Assembly (NCBI GenBank): GCA_001769275.1
Contig: MEOQ01000050.1
Span: 1-64,000 of the forward strand
Source of the DNA: Bacteroidetes bacterium GWF2_43_63
GTDB lineage: Bacteria > Bacteroidota > Bacteroidia > Bacteroidales > DTU049
Reading direction: 5' to 3'
DNA length: 64,000 bases
Shown here: piece by piece, positions 34,787 through 42,462 of the stretch
Layout of the letters: each line of letters begins with the position of its first letter
Position numbering within the stretch: the first letter of the stretch is position 1
The notes under the pieces: model-generated
What the model saw: only the letters and a program-made list of their open reading frames with translations
The model's database searches: none
What the model was told of the DNA's origin: nothing
Translations under genes and position numbers: made by a program

Positions 34787-35377
34787 ATGGGCCTGAGTTT
34801 TCAATACAGCGGAAGTATTGCCAGTCCGGAATTGTTACCGGAATTAATGGATGAAGTGCGCGATATTGCCAAAGTTCATCAATGGGATGTGCAGGAGTTT
34901 GAGCGCGAATTTCCGGAAGGCGATTTTGGAAAAGACGAGTTCAATCAGGATGTTTACGGCGTTGTATTCTCGCCTCCTGAATGCGAGCCGGTATGGATTT
35001 GTTTTCTATCGAACGGCCGCATCAGCAGCCCGATGCACCTTCAGTTCTGGGGCGATGCCAAAGAACCGCCGCAAAGCGAATATTTATATATGATTTCGGT
35101 CAAAACACAATTCGCCGGAATCGAAATCCATCAGTTTATCATTGATTTATTTCGCTATTTGAATAAAAAATATTTTTCATCCTTTGAATTGAAAGACGAA
35201 GGAGAATACTGGGAAACAAATAACATTGAAGTGCTGAAAGCAAATTTCAATAAATACACTTCTCTGATGAAAAGCTTTACATCTGCGCTTGAAATCGTTC
35301 CAAAAGAATCCGGCGAAAACCTGGAAGAATATTTTCTGCGTTTGATGAAGATGATCCAGGACAGGGGCAAAATTTGA
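34787..35377 (+). CDS. Protein of unknown function between two HEPN-MNT modules
   Basis: A 196-residue soluble protein without signal or membrane segments. It begins MGLSFQYSGSIASPELLPEL; a mixed alpha/beta N-terminal part (DVYGVVFSPPECEPVWICFL) is followed by a helical C-terminal part (FTSALEIVPKESGENLEEYF). It lies between two toxin-antitoxin-like modules in the same direction, 67 bp after the first and 61 bp before the second, so it could be cargo or an accessory factor of the island. I do not recognise the family. Confidence 0.6.
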   Translation: MGLSFQYSGSIASPELLPELMDEVRDIAKVHQWDVQEFEREFPEGDFGKDEFNQDVYGVVFSPPECEPVWICFLSNGRISSPMHLQFWGDAKEPPQSEYLYMISVKTQFAGIEIHQFIIDLFRYLNKKYFSSFELKDEGEYWETNNIEVLKANFNKYTSLMKSFTSALEIVPKESGENLEEYFLRLMKMIQDRGKI

Positions 35378-35414
35378 TATTACAGAACTTGATGTGAATA
35401 TGTCTAATTTGTTG

Positions 35415-35422
35415 TATCTTTG
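35415..35422 (+). promoter_or_regulatory. -7 box TATCTTTG of the second HEPN-MNT module
   Basis: The same octamer as in module one, 16 bases before the ATG at 35439. It lies beyond the stop codon of the unknown gene, so module two can be transcribed independently. Confidence 0.55.
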
Positions 35423-35438
35423 GGATATATTTAGCACA

Positions 35439-35824
35439 ATGGATGAAAAAGTAAAATATTGGGTTGACATATCTGATTATGACTTGGAAACCGCAGATGC
35501 AATGCTTCAAAGCAAGCGATACCTCTATGTCGGGTTTATGTGTCATCAGACCATTAAAAAATATTTAAAGCATATTTTACCGCATTAAAATCTGAGGTTG
35601 CGCCTTATTCTCATAGCTTGTCTTTTCTAGCAAAAAGCGGAGATTTTTACGAACAATTTTCTGAGGAACAAAAAGATTTTCTCGATCAGATTGAGCCATT
35701 GAATATCGAGGCTCGCTACCCATCGCATAAAGAGCGGTTATTGAAAAGTTTGACGGAAACAAAATGCATTGAAATTATTACCAAGACGAAGGAATTACAG
35801 CAATGGATAAAAGCGAAGCTATAA
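35439..35824 (+). pseudogene. HEPN-domain gene broken by a frameshift
   Basis: The first frame runs from MDEKVKYWVDISDYDLETAD to KYLKHILPH and stops at 35588. The reading then continues in another frame: YFTALKSEVAPYSHSLSFLA and on through DQIEPLNIEARYPSHK to WIKAKL at 35824. Adding one base near 35566 (KYLK then AYFTALKSE) restores a normal HEPN protein of about 128 residues. The cause may be a one-base deletion, a sequencing error, or programmed frameshifting. Its MNT partner is intact and overlaps its end by 22 bp. With no toxin, the MNT could be a leftover. Confidence 0.8.
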
Positions 35825-36105
35825 ATATTGTCAGAAGCTACGGCCTTTTGCTCAGGAAGTATTTTCCTCTTGAGAAGATTTATTTGTATGGCTCGTATGC
35901 AAAGAACACCTACAGGGCAGATTCTGATATTGATGTCGCTATTGTCGTCAGCCATATTGAAGGAGACTATTTTTCCGTAACACCATTACTTTGGAAACTC
36001 AGACGTCAAATTGATGACAGAATAGAACCCCTTCTGATAGAAAGGGATAACGATAAAGGAGATTTCCTGAGTGAAATTCAGAAAAATGGAATTGAAGTAG
36101 AGTAG
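35803..36105 (+). CDS. MNT-type minimal nucleotidyltransferase (second module)
   Basis: A 100-residue nucleotidyltransferase-fold protein. YLYGSYAKNTYRADSDIDVA is the GS...DxD signature and DDRIEPLLIERD holds a third acidic site. It starts 22 bp before the end of the frameshifted HEPN gene, the same layout as the first module. The two MNT proteins share the GSYAK/DSDID core but differ elsewhere, so the modules are relatives rather than recent duplicates. Confidence 0.87.
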   Translation: MDKSEAINIVRSYGLLLRKYFPLEKIYLYGSYAKNTYRADSDIDVAIVVSHIEGDYFSVTPLLWKLRRQIDDRIEPLLIERDNDKGDFLSEIQKNGIEVE

Positions 36106-36529
36106 TATTTTCCGCTCCTGCAATTCTTTAAAATCAAGGCTGGGCGTAGTCTTTAAAGACTAATCTGTTGGGTTTTGTCTCCAGACTAAACCCAGCAATT
36201 AATATTTCTCCAGACTACGCCCGACGTATATGAAGAGCGCTGCAGGAGAGGATTTTGATAGATTGTGAAATATTCAGTAAGTGGTGTTTTGTATGAAAGC
36301 CAGATACAGTGTTTCACTATGGTTCACGCAACGGCATTCAGACTCAAAAGAGTCGACCTGAGTATTGACGAAAACGCAGTAAAAAATTGATTTTTCTCAA
36401 TCGCTCAGTAATGTGCTGATAAACAGCTGTATATACGACTATTTAGAACGTTTAAATTTTAGTTTGTTCAGCCCGCACAATGAATGTATTCTATATCTTT
36501 GCTGCGAATAAAACTAAATTCAATTTCAT
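36106..36529. other. Intergenic region with a nested inverted repeat
   Basis: 36142-36152 (GGGCGTAGTCT) pairs exactly with 36212-36222. Inside are CTTTAAAG (self-complementary) and GGGTTTTGTCT (36170-36180) with AGACTAAACCC (36183-36193). The whole 36142-36222 element can fold as a three-arm structure. From 36225 to 36490 I see nothing beyond AT-rich sequence. The serC promoter box is at 36494. Confidence 0.6.
36494..36501 (+). promoter_or_regulatory. -7 box TATCTTTG for serC
   Basis: It matches TAnnTTTG and lies 29 bases before the serC ATG at 36530. Confidence 0.55.
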
Positions 36530-37606
36530 ATGAAAAAGCATAATTTCAACGCCGGCCCGGCTATTCTGCCCCGGATTGCTATCGAAAACACCGCAAAAGC
36601 TATTCTCGACCTGAATGGCATTGGCATGTCGATTCTCGAAATCAGTCACCGCAGCAAGGATTTCCAGGCTGTAATGGATAACGCTGTTGCTCTCATGAGA
36701 GAAGTGATGGGCATTCCGGACAACTATCATGTTCTTTTCCTTGGAGGCGGCGCCAGCACTCAGTTCTGCATGATCCCTTTCAACTTCCTGAAAACAAAAG
36801 CGGCTTATCTCGAAACTGGCGTTTGGGCGAAAAAAGCGCTGAAAGAAGCCAAAGGTTTTGGTGAGGTTGTTACTGTTGCCAGTTCTGCCGACAAAAACTT
36901 CAACTATATTCCTAAAGGCTGGACAGTTCCTGCCGATGTTGATTATTTCCACATCACAACCAACAATACTATTTACGGAACTGAAATCCGCGAAGACTTC
37001 GATTGCAATGTTCCGCTCATCGCTGATATGTCGTCCGACATGTGCAGCCGACCGGTTGATGTGAAAAAATACGACATGATTTATGGTGGTGCTCAGAAAA
37101 ACATCGGACCTGCCGGTGCTACTTTCGTAATCATTAAAGACGAATTTCTGCAGAAAATTACCGACACCCGTCATATCCCAACCATGCTGAATTACACCAC
37201 CCATGTGAAAGAAGGCAGCATGTTCAACACGCCTCCATGTCTTCCGATCTACACCATCATGGAAGTGATGAAGTGGCTGAAGGAAATTGGCGGACTGAAG
37301 GTGATGGAAAAAATGAATATTGAGAAAGCTGACATCCTGTACAATGCCATCGATAGCAGCAATATGTTTGTTGGTACCGCTGAAAAAGACAGCCGTTCGC
37401 TCATGAACATCTGCTTTGTGATGAAAGAACAATACAAAGACAAAGAAGAAGCTTTCCTCGAATTTGCAAAAACAAAAGGTCTGATTGGTCTCAAGGGACA
37501 CCGCTCTGTTGGCGGATTCCGCGCATCAACCTACAATGCTCTTCCGAAAGAAAGTGTTGAATTCCTCGTTGAGTGCATGAAGGAATTCGAAAAACTAAAC
37601 GCATAA
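36530..37606 (+). CDS. serC: 3-phosphoserine aminotransferase
   Basis: A 358-residue class V aminotransferase. [14 protein letters not shown] is the family start; [17 protein letters not shown] binds the cofactor phosphate, and [20 protein letters not shown] contains the PLP-binding Lys190. [13 protein letters not shown] and the C-terminal [20 protein letters not shown] are also typical. It converts 3-phosphohydroxypyruvate and glutamate to phosphoserine and 2-oxoglutarate in serine synthesis. It is followed by serA, the preceding step, with its own terminator and a separate serA promoter between them. Confidence 0.96.
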   Translation: MKKHNFNAGPAILPRIAIENTAKAILDLNGIGMSILEISHRSKDFQAVMDNAVALMREVMGIPDNYHVLFLGGGASTQFCMIPFNFLKTKAAYLETGVWAKKALKEAKGFGEVVTVASSADKNFNYIPKGWTVPADVDYFHITTNNTIYGTEIREDFDCNVPLIADMSSDMCSRPVDVKKYDMIYGGAQKNIGPAGATFVIIKDEFLQKITDTRHIPTMLNYTTHVKEGSMFNTPPCLPIYTIMEVMKWLKEIGGLKVMEKMNIEKADILYNAIDSSNMFVGTAEKDSRSLMNICFVMKEQYKDKEEAFLEFAKTKGLIGLKGHRSVGGFRASTYNALPKESVEFLVECMKEFEKLNA

Positions 37607-37620
37607 TTAAATTCAAACTG

Positions 37621-37674
37621 ATCCCGCAGGAGATATTGATTCATTGGAATGAAGAGCTTCTGCGGGATTTTGTT
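37621..37674 (+). terminator. serC terminator
   Basis: ATCCCGCAG (37621-37629) and CTGCGGGAT (about 37660-37668) are reverse complements, followed by TTTTGTTTT. The loop is long (about 30 nt). Confidence 0.6.
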
Positions 37675-37740
37675 TTAAACAGGATTTTCAATTTTCCGAA
37701 TAAAGTTTGTCTTTACAGGTGCCGGCAAACAATATTTTTT

Positions 37741-37748
37741 TAACTTTG
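37741..37748 (+). promoter_or_regulatory. -7 box TAACTTTG for serA
   Basis: It matches TAnnTTTG and lies 30 bases before the serA ATG, after the serC terminator, so serA may be transcribed on its own. Confidence 0.5.
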
Positions 37749-37777
37749 AGACACCTAAGTAATTAAAATAAAAAGTC

Positions 37778-38701
37778 ATGACAAAAGTTCTTATAGCTAC
37801 TGATAAACCTTTTGCTGCTTCTGCAGTGAATGCAATACGCAGCGTAGTTGAAACCGCCGGTTTTGAGCTTGCTTTACTTGAAAAATACACAGAGAAAAAA
37901 CAACTGCTCGATGCAGTGGCCGATGTTGATGCAATGATTGTCCGCAGTGACATTATTGATGCCGAAGTGGTGGAACATGCAAAAAATCTGAAAATCGTTA
38001 TCCGCGCCGGTGCCGGTTACGACAACCTCGATCTGGCTGCCTGCACTGCAAAAGGCATTGTTGCCATGAATACCCCGGGACAGAACAGCAATGCTGTTGC
38101 TGAACTCGCCATTGGAATGATGCTCATGATTGTCCGCAACAAATATGATGGAACCAGCGGTACTGAGGTAAAAGACAAAACCCTCGGAATTCACGCCTAT
38201 GGCTATGTTGGAAAGAACCTGGCACGTATTGCCAAAGGATTCAATATGAAAATTATGGCCTTTGATCCATTCGTTGACAAAAGCGTAATGGAAATTGATG
38301 GCATTATTCCAGCGGCCAGTGTCGAAGATCTGTACAAAAACTGCCAGTTCGTTTCACTGCATATTCCGGCCAATGATAAGACAAAAAAATCTGTCAACAA
38401 AGCATTGGTTTCTTTGATGCCCAAAGGTGGCGTACTCGTGAATACCGCCCGCAAGGAAGTGATCAACGAAGAAGAATTGCTTCAGCTGTTCGAAGAACGT
38501 ACAGACCTTCGCTATGTAAGCGATATTGCACCAGACAATGCAGCAGCTTTTGTTGAAAAATGTGCACCCCGAGTTTTCTTTACACCGAAAAAACTCGGTG
38601 CTCAGACATCGGAAGCCAACAACAATGCTGGTATTGCCGCTGCCGAGCAGATCGTGAAGTTCATCAAGAACGGCGACAAAACATTCCAGGTAAACAAATA
38701 A
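37778..38701 (+). CDS. serA: D-3-phosphoglycerate dehydrogenase (short, ACT-less form)
   Basis: A 307-residue D-2-hydroxyacid dehydrogenase. RAGAGYDNLDLAACTAKGI and NTPGQNSNAVAELAIGMML are the substrate domain. LGIHAYGYVGKNLARIAKGF is the NAD site; the first glycine of the usual GxGxxG is Ala here. Catalytic residues: Arg in NTARKEVINEEEL, an acid in YVSDIAPDNA, and a Lys where most enzymes have His (FFTPKKLGAQTSEA). A Lys at this place is described for the short type IIIK enzyme of Entamoeba histolytica and its bacterial relatives. No ACT domain, so no serine feedback by that route. It makes 3-phosphohydroxypyruvate from 3-phosphoglycerate. Confidence 0.9.
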   Translation: MTKVLIATDKPFAASAVNAIRSVVETAGFELALLEKYTEKKQLLDAVADVDAMIVRSDIIDAEVVEHAKNLKIVIRAGAGYDNLDLAACTAKGIVAMNTPGQNSNAVAELAIGMMLMIVRNKYDGTSGTEVKDKTLGIHAYGYVGKNLARIAKGFNMKIMAFDPFVDKSVMEIDGIIPAASVEDLYKNCQFVSLHIPANDKTKKSVNKALVSLMPKGGVLVNTARKEVINEEELLQLFEERTDLRYVSDIAPDNAAAFVEKCAPRVFFTPKKLGAQTSEANNNAGIAAAEQIVKFIKNGDKTFQVNK

Positions 38702-38730
38702 AAAATCCATAATCAAATCCCCCCACAGTT

Positions 38731-39189
38731 ATGGAAAATAAAGTGTTTAATTTTTTCCGCTTCGAAGACCTTCGGGTGTACCACAAGGCGCTTGAATACT
38801 CGCGTTGGGTTGACGAACAGATGAAGATGGTTGAGCTCGGCCCGGTATCGGACTATTATGCAAAAAGCTTTTCGAAATCGGCCATGCATATAGCCATCAA
38901 CATTGCGGAAGGAAGTGGTCGCAACAAAAGTCAGTTTGTGTATTATCTCAAATTGGCCAAAAGCTGCGTTCGGGAATGTGTTGTTTTCACTACTGTAGGA
39001 CTCAATGAAAATTATCTGAGTCAGGAAAAACATGAAGAATCGCGCTCCGTGTTGATCGAACTTTCGAAGATGGTAGGAGCACTCATTTCTTCGTTGCAAA
39101 AAGGAAGACCAAAAGAAGACAACGATGAATTCGATGAACATGCCGAGGAAATTGCACCGCTGTCATCGGATGAAGAATTTGATTTATAA
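38731..39189 (+). CDS. Four-helix bundle (S23 / 23S-rRNA-intervening-sequence-type) protein
   Basis: A 152-residue protein of the four-helix family named after proteins in 23S rRNA intervening sequences. NFFRFEDLRVYHKALEYSRW is the hallmark start; SKSAMHIAINIAEGSGRNKS and YYLKLAKSCVRECVVF are the central helices. The last ~35 residues are acidic (EDNDEFDEHAEEIAPLSSDE). Its function is not established; such proteins occur widely in Bacteroidota chromosomes, here in the serine gene group between serA and the DUF1015 gene, 29 bp and 19 bp away. Confidence 0.85.
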   Translation: MENKVFNFFRFEDLRVYHKALEYSRWVDEQMKMVELGPVSDYYAKSFSKSAMHIAINIAEGSGRNKSQFVYYLKLAKSCVRECVVFTTVGLNENYLSQEKHEESRSVLIELSKMVGALISSLQKGRPKEDNDEFDEHAEEIAPLSSDEEFDL

Positions 39190-39208
39190 ACTGTAAAAAC
39201 TCTAAAGA

Positions 39209-40456
39209 ATGGCTACATTAAAGGCGTTTAAAGGACTCCGCCCTCCAAAAAACATTGCACATCAGGTTGCATCACGTCCGTACGACGTGCTCAATTCAAA
39301 GGAAGCCCGCGTTGAAGCAGAAGGAAATGAATATTCGCTGCTCCGCATTATTAAGCCCGAAATCGATCTGGCTGTGGGTATTGATGAACACGACGAATCG
39401 GTCTATAACAAAGCGAAAGAAAACCTCGCGAAATACCGTGAGAATGGTTGGTTGGTGCAGGATGAAAAAGATTATCTCTACATCTATGCGCAGACCATGA
39501 ATGGGAAAACCCAGTATGGCATTGTTGGTTGTGCAGGTGTTGATGATTATCTGAACAATGTGATCAAAAAGCATGAGCTCACCAGAAAAGATAAAGAAGA
39601 AGACCGCATGAAACATGTGCGCATCACCAATGCCAACATGGAGCCCGTTTTCTTTTCATATCCGGCCAAACCCGAGCTCGACAATCTGATTCTGGATTAT
39701 GCAAAATCACACACTGCTGAATATGATTTCACCGCTACCGATGGCGTTGGACATCATTTCTGGGTGATTCGCGAAGACGAAGTGATTGGAAAAATAATCA
39801 GTTTGTTTGAACAAATCCCATATGTGTATGTGGCTGATGGACATCATCGCACAGCTGCTGCTGCACTTGTTGGAAAAGAAAAACGCAACCTGAATCCCGG
39901 TTACACCGGAAAAGAAGAATTCAATTATTTTCTGGCGGTACATTTCCCCGACAATCAGCTCACCATCATCGATTACAACCGTGTTGTGAAAGATTTGAAT
40001 GGCATGAGTGCTGCTCAATTTATTGAAAAACTCAGCGAGAATTTCGATATTGAGCTCAAGGGCACAGACATTTATAAGCCAGAAAGCCTGCACAATTTCA
40101 GCATGTATCTTGAAGGCAAATGGTATTCACTCACTGCGAAACACGGCACCTACAACGACAATGATCCGATTGGTGTGCTTGATGTGACCATTCTTTCAGA
40201 GCTGATTCTCGACAAACATCTTGCGGTTAAAGATCTCCGCACAGATAAGAGAATTGATTTTGTTGGCGGTATCCGCGGGCTGGGCGAGCTTGTGAAGCGC
40301 GTTGACAGCGGTGAAATGAAAGTGGCGTTTGCACTGTATCCTGTTACCATGAAGCAGCTGATTGACATTGCCGACACCAACAACATTATGCCTCCCAAAA
40401 CCACCTGGTTCGAACCAAAGCTCCGCAGCGGGCTTGTGGTGCACTCGCTGGAATAA
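39209..40456 (+). CDS. DUF1015 family protein
   Basis: A 415-residue cytoplasmic protein of the DUF1015 family. The start LKAFKGLRPPKNIAHQVAS leads to RPYDVLNSKEARVEA; the central YVYVADGHHRTAAAALVGKE is the family's most conserved motif and DFVGGIRGLGELVKRVDSGE lies near the end. The function is not biochemically established. The family is regularly linked to serA/serC, as here, which suggests a role in serine or phosphoserine metabolism (inference from context). It is the last gene of the run, followed by a strong terminator. Confidence 0.88.
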   Translation: MATLKAFKGLRPPKNIAHQVASRPYDVLNSKEARVEAEGNEYSLLRIIKPEIDLAVGIDEHDESVYNKAKENLAKYRENGWLVQDEKDYLYIYAQTMNGKTQYGIVGCAGVDDYLNNVIKKHELTRKDKEEDRMKHVRITNANMEPVFFSYPAKPELDNLILDYAKSHTAEYDFTATDGVGHHFWVIREDEVIGKIISLFEQIPYVYVADGHHRTAAAALVGKEKRNLNPGYTGKEEFNYFLAVHFPDNQLTIIDYNRVVKDLNGMSAAQFIEKLSENFDIELKGTDIYKPESLHNFSMYLEGKWYSLTAKHGTYNDNDPIGVLDVTILSELILDKHLAVKDLRTDKRIDFVGGIRGLGELVKRVDSGEMKVAFALYPVTMKQLIDIADTNNIMPPKTTWFEPKLRSGLVVHSLE

Positions 40457-40483
40457 TATTGTAAATTATTTTTCAATAGAAAA

Positions 40484-40520
40484 ACATCGCGTGGATTTGT
40501 AATCCATGTGATGTTTTTTT
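40484..40520 (+). terminator. Terminator after the DUF1015 gene
   Basis: ACATCGCGTGGATT and AATCCATGTGATGT pair around a TGT loop and are followed by TTTTTT. A partial copy of this sequence (AAATCCGTGCGATGTTTTTTT) is seen at 100-120. Confidence 0.8.
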
Positions 40521-40595
40521 GTGTCGGATCAGCTGAGTGCTAAGTGCGGCGGAGTTTTCCCAGGAGTATCCCGTCTCATGTGAACTTTGAACATG

Positions 40596-40682
40596 GAACA
40601 AGGAAGTGAGAACATCGAAGGATCTTCACTTCATTAGCAGCGGCGGATTACTTCATACTTCGAAAAATCCTTGTTCAATATT
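40596..40682. repeat. 87-bp direct repeat, copy 1
   Basis: Identical over 87 bp with 40932-41018. It is bounded by GAACAAGGA at the left and TCCTTGTTC at the right, an exact 9-bp terminal inverted repeat at or near its ends. It contains no gene. Confidence 0.85.
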
Positions 40683-40844
40683 TTCTTTTGTGTCTTGATG
40701 TCTTTGTGGCAAAATCCGGAAACACCCTGAATCATTCTTCACCATAGGTGAAGGGTGATTCGCATTAGCGTCAATCAGACCTGCTAAGGGAAGAAAATTT
40801 CTTAGCGTGCATTAGCGCAATTCGCGGACGAAAAGAGTGCAAGT

Positions 40845-40891
40845 GGTCACGCGTCAACGTATAACGTTGCATGCAGGAGACGCGCGCCCAG
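40845..40891. repeat. GGTCACGCGTC...GACGCGCGCCCAG hairpin element
   Basis: A copy of the element at 2177, sharing the inner AACGT(A/T)AAACGTTG(C/T)ATGC loop (here AACGTATAACGTTGCATGC), which is itself palindromic. It lies between the two 87-bp repeats. Confidence 0.7.
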
Positions 40892-40931
40892 TGAGAGGGG
40901 GAGATCCCGGCTCCTTTGAACACTGAATTAA

Positions 40932-41018
40932 GAACAAGGAAGTGAGAACATCGAAGGATCTTCACTTCATTAGCAGCGGCGGATTACTTCATACTTCGAA
41001 AAATCCTTGTTCAATATT
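40932..41018. repeat. 87-bp direct repeat, copy 2
   Basis: Identical to 40596-40682, in the same orientation, 249 bp after it. The flanks differ, so the repeat boundary is sharp on both sides. Confidence 0.85.
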
Positions 41019-41086
41019 CATTTTGGAGCCTTTGTGCCTTCGTGGCCTTATAGTTTTTTTGTTTCTTTGTATTCAATATTTTCTGA

Positions 41087-41743
41087 TTGACAAAAGAAGA
41101 ATCCATATTGTTTCTCACGTTGGCTGCAGGCGGTTTTCTGCTGTGCCGGATACCGTATGTGGGAAAATTCCTGCGCGTATTCAACACCCTTTTCCATGAA
41201 GGCGGACACGCGCTGGCAGCGTGGTTCACCAAGGGCGAGGTTCTGCGCATTGATTTGTTTTATGACACATCCGGTACAACGATCACAAAAAGCAATTCGA
41301 AGGGAGAGCAGATCATTATTTCGCTGGCGGGATATGTGTTTGCATCGGTTGTCCCCTGGGTTTTCATAATATTGTTGTCCGAAGGATATGAGATCGCCTT
41401 GCATATTTCAATCACAGCATTGTCGGGGATATTATTATTGCTTGCAGTCCGCAATGCGTATGGTATTATCTGGATATTGGCTATGCTTTCGGCATATTTT
41501 TTTGTTTTGTTCAAAGCGCCTGAATATTCATGGATTTTGGTGTATTTCTACACAGGAATTATGCTGCTTGAAGGATTGTTTTCGGCGGGCGTGGTATTCT
41601 GGCTATCGGTCACATCGCGCGACAATGCAGGAGATGCCACCAACATGAACAAATACACCGGGCTGCCGGTCTGGTTCTGGGGTCTTTTCTTTTTGGCTCA
41701 GGCGCTATTTTTCTTTTGGCTGGCTGTTGAAATGCTTTTCTGA
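41087..41743 (+). CDS. M50-like membrane metalloprotease
   Basis: A 218-residue membrane protein. LFHEGGHALAAWF (about 35-47) carries HExxH, the zinc site of site-2-type proteases. About six hydrophobic segments follow (IIISLAGYVFASVVPWVFII, ITALSGILLLLAV, IIWILAMLSAYFFVLF, ILVYFYTGIMLLEGLF, LFFLAQALFFFWLAV). There is no obvious PDZ domain and no visible C-terminal NxxPxxxxDG motif; it resembles the M50B-like family. The frame opens with TTG at 41087 immediately after a stop codon, and no ATG occurs before the HExxH motif, so the start is uncertain. Confidence 0.7.
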   Translation: MTKEESILFLTLAAGGFLLCRIPYVGKFLRVFNTLFHEGGHALAAWFTKGEVLRIDLFYDTSGTTITKSNSKGEQIIISLAGYVFASVVPWVFIILLSEGYEIALHISITALSGILLLLAVRNAYGIIWILAMLSAYFFVLFKAPEYSWILVYFYTGIMLLEGLFSAGVVFWLSVTSRDNAGDATNMNKYTGLPVWFWGLFFLAQALFFFWLAVEMLF

Positions 41744-41805
41744 AAAGCGAAGGCAGCAAATAGAAATTATTTTTCACAAAACCGCGCTTACATCATAAAT
41801 TTTTA

Positions 41806-41813
41806 TAATTTTG
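41806..41813 (+). promoter_or_regulatory. -7 box TAATTTTG for tRNA-Leu
   Basis: It matches TAnnTTTG and lies 34 bases before the first tRNA-Leu. Confidence 0.45.
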
Positions 41814-41847
41814 CAGTCCCTAAAAGAAAATCGTTCTTTTAAAATCC

Positions 41848-41931
41848 GCCCAGGTGGTGAAATTGGTAGACACGCCAGCTTGAGGGGCTGGTGATCGCAA
41901 GGTTGTGCAAGTTCGAGTCTTGTCCTGGGCA
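41848..41931 (+). tRNA. tRNA-Leu (anticodon GAG)
   Basis: Class II cloverleaf: acceptor GCCCAGG with CCTGGGC, anticodon stem CCAGC/GCTGG enclosing TTGAGGG (anticodon GAG), a long variable arm (TGATCGCAAGGTTGTGC) and T-arm AGTTCGAGTCT. CCA is not encoded. Confidence 0.95.
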
Positions 41932-42027
41932 CTGATGAAGTTCATAAAGCTGTAAAGTTATAAAGTTGAAAGACGCTTTATAAAACACCTTTTCACTTTA
42001 CAAACTTTCCACTTTCAACTTATTTCA

Positions 42028-42114
42028 GCCCGGATGGCGGAATTGGTAGACGCGCTAGTTTCAGGGACTAGTATTCGCAAGGGTGTGCAGGTTCGAGTCC
42101 TGTTCCGGGCACCA
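42028..42114 (+). tRNA. tRNA-Leu (anticodon CAG), likely phage attachment site
   Basis: Class II cloverleaf: acceptor GCCCGGA with TCCGGGC, anticodon stem CTAGT/ACTAG enclosing TTCAGGG (anticodon CAG). Its CCA is encoded (42112-42114), unlike the neighbouring tRNA-Leu. Phage genes begin just after it, which makes its 3' half a natural attachment core. Confidence 0.93.
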
Positions 42115-42124
42115 CACAGAAATA

Positions 42125-42160
42125 AAAAGGCTTGTAAATCAGTTGATTACAAGCCTTTTG
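42125..42160. terminator. Terminator after tRNA-Leu / phage left end
   Basis: AAAAGGCTTGTAA and TTACAAGCCTTTT form a perfect stem around ATCAGTTGA. The A- and T-runs on both sides let it serve the tRNA and the last phage gene. Confidence 0.8.
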
Positions 42161-42193
42161 AATTTCAGGGGGAAGAATCCGGGGAAGAGTTTT

Positions 42194-42397
42194 TCAATAA
42201 ACCTTGATTTCTTTGGTACATCTTTTATTATGTTCATCCAACATCGCCTTTGCTATATCAAACGCTCTTTCGGCAATTACAGTGTTCATTGCCACCTTGT
42301 CTGAAATTGCGATTGATTGAAGATCTGCGTAAAGTTGTTTGTTGCTAATAATTGCGTTCATTGCTGAAATGGCAGCTTCATCAAAAAAGTTTTCCAT
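42194..42397 (-). CDS. Small phage protein, function unknown
   Basis: A 67-residue protein (MENFFDEAAISAMNAIISNK to KEIKVY), helical and soluble. The ATG at 42397 is chosen; the longer frame runs to a second Met at 42460 with a poor leader. It is the last minus-strand gene, downstream of the fibre-like gene. I do not recognise it; position suggests a late or fibre-associated gene. Confidence 0.5.
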   Translation of the reverse strand: MENFFDEAAISAMNAIISNKQLYADLQSIAISDKVAMNTVIAERAFDIAKAMLDEHNKRCTKEIKVY

Positions 42398-42462
42398 AGG
42401 TTTAAGTTTTGTTATTTGCAAATATAACAAAACCGCTTTAGCAAAATAATTTATTGGCAAAA

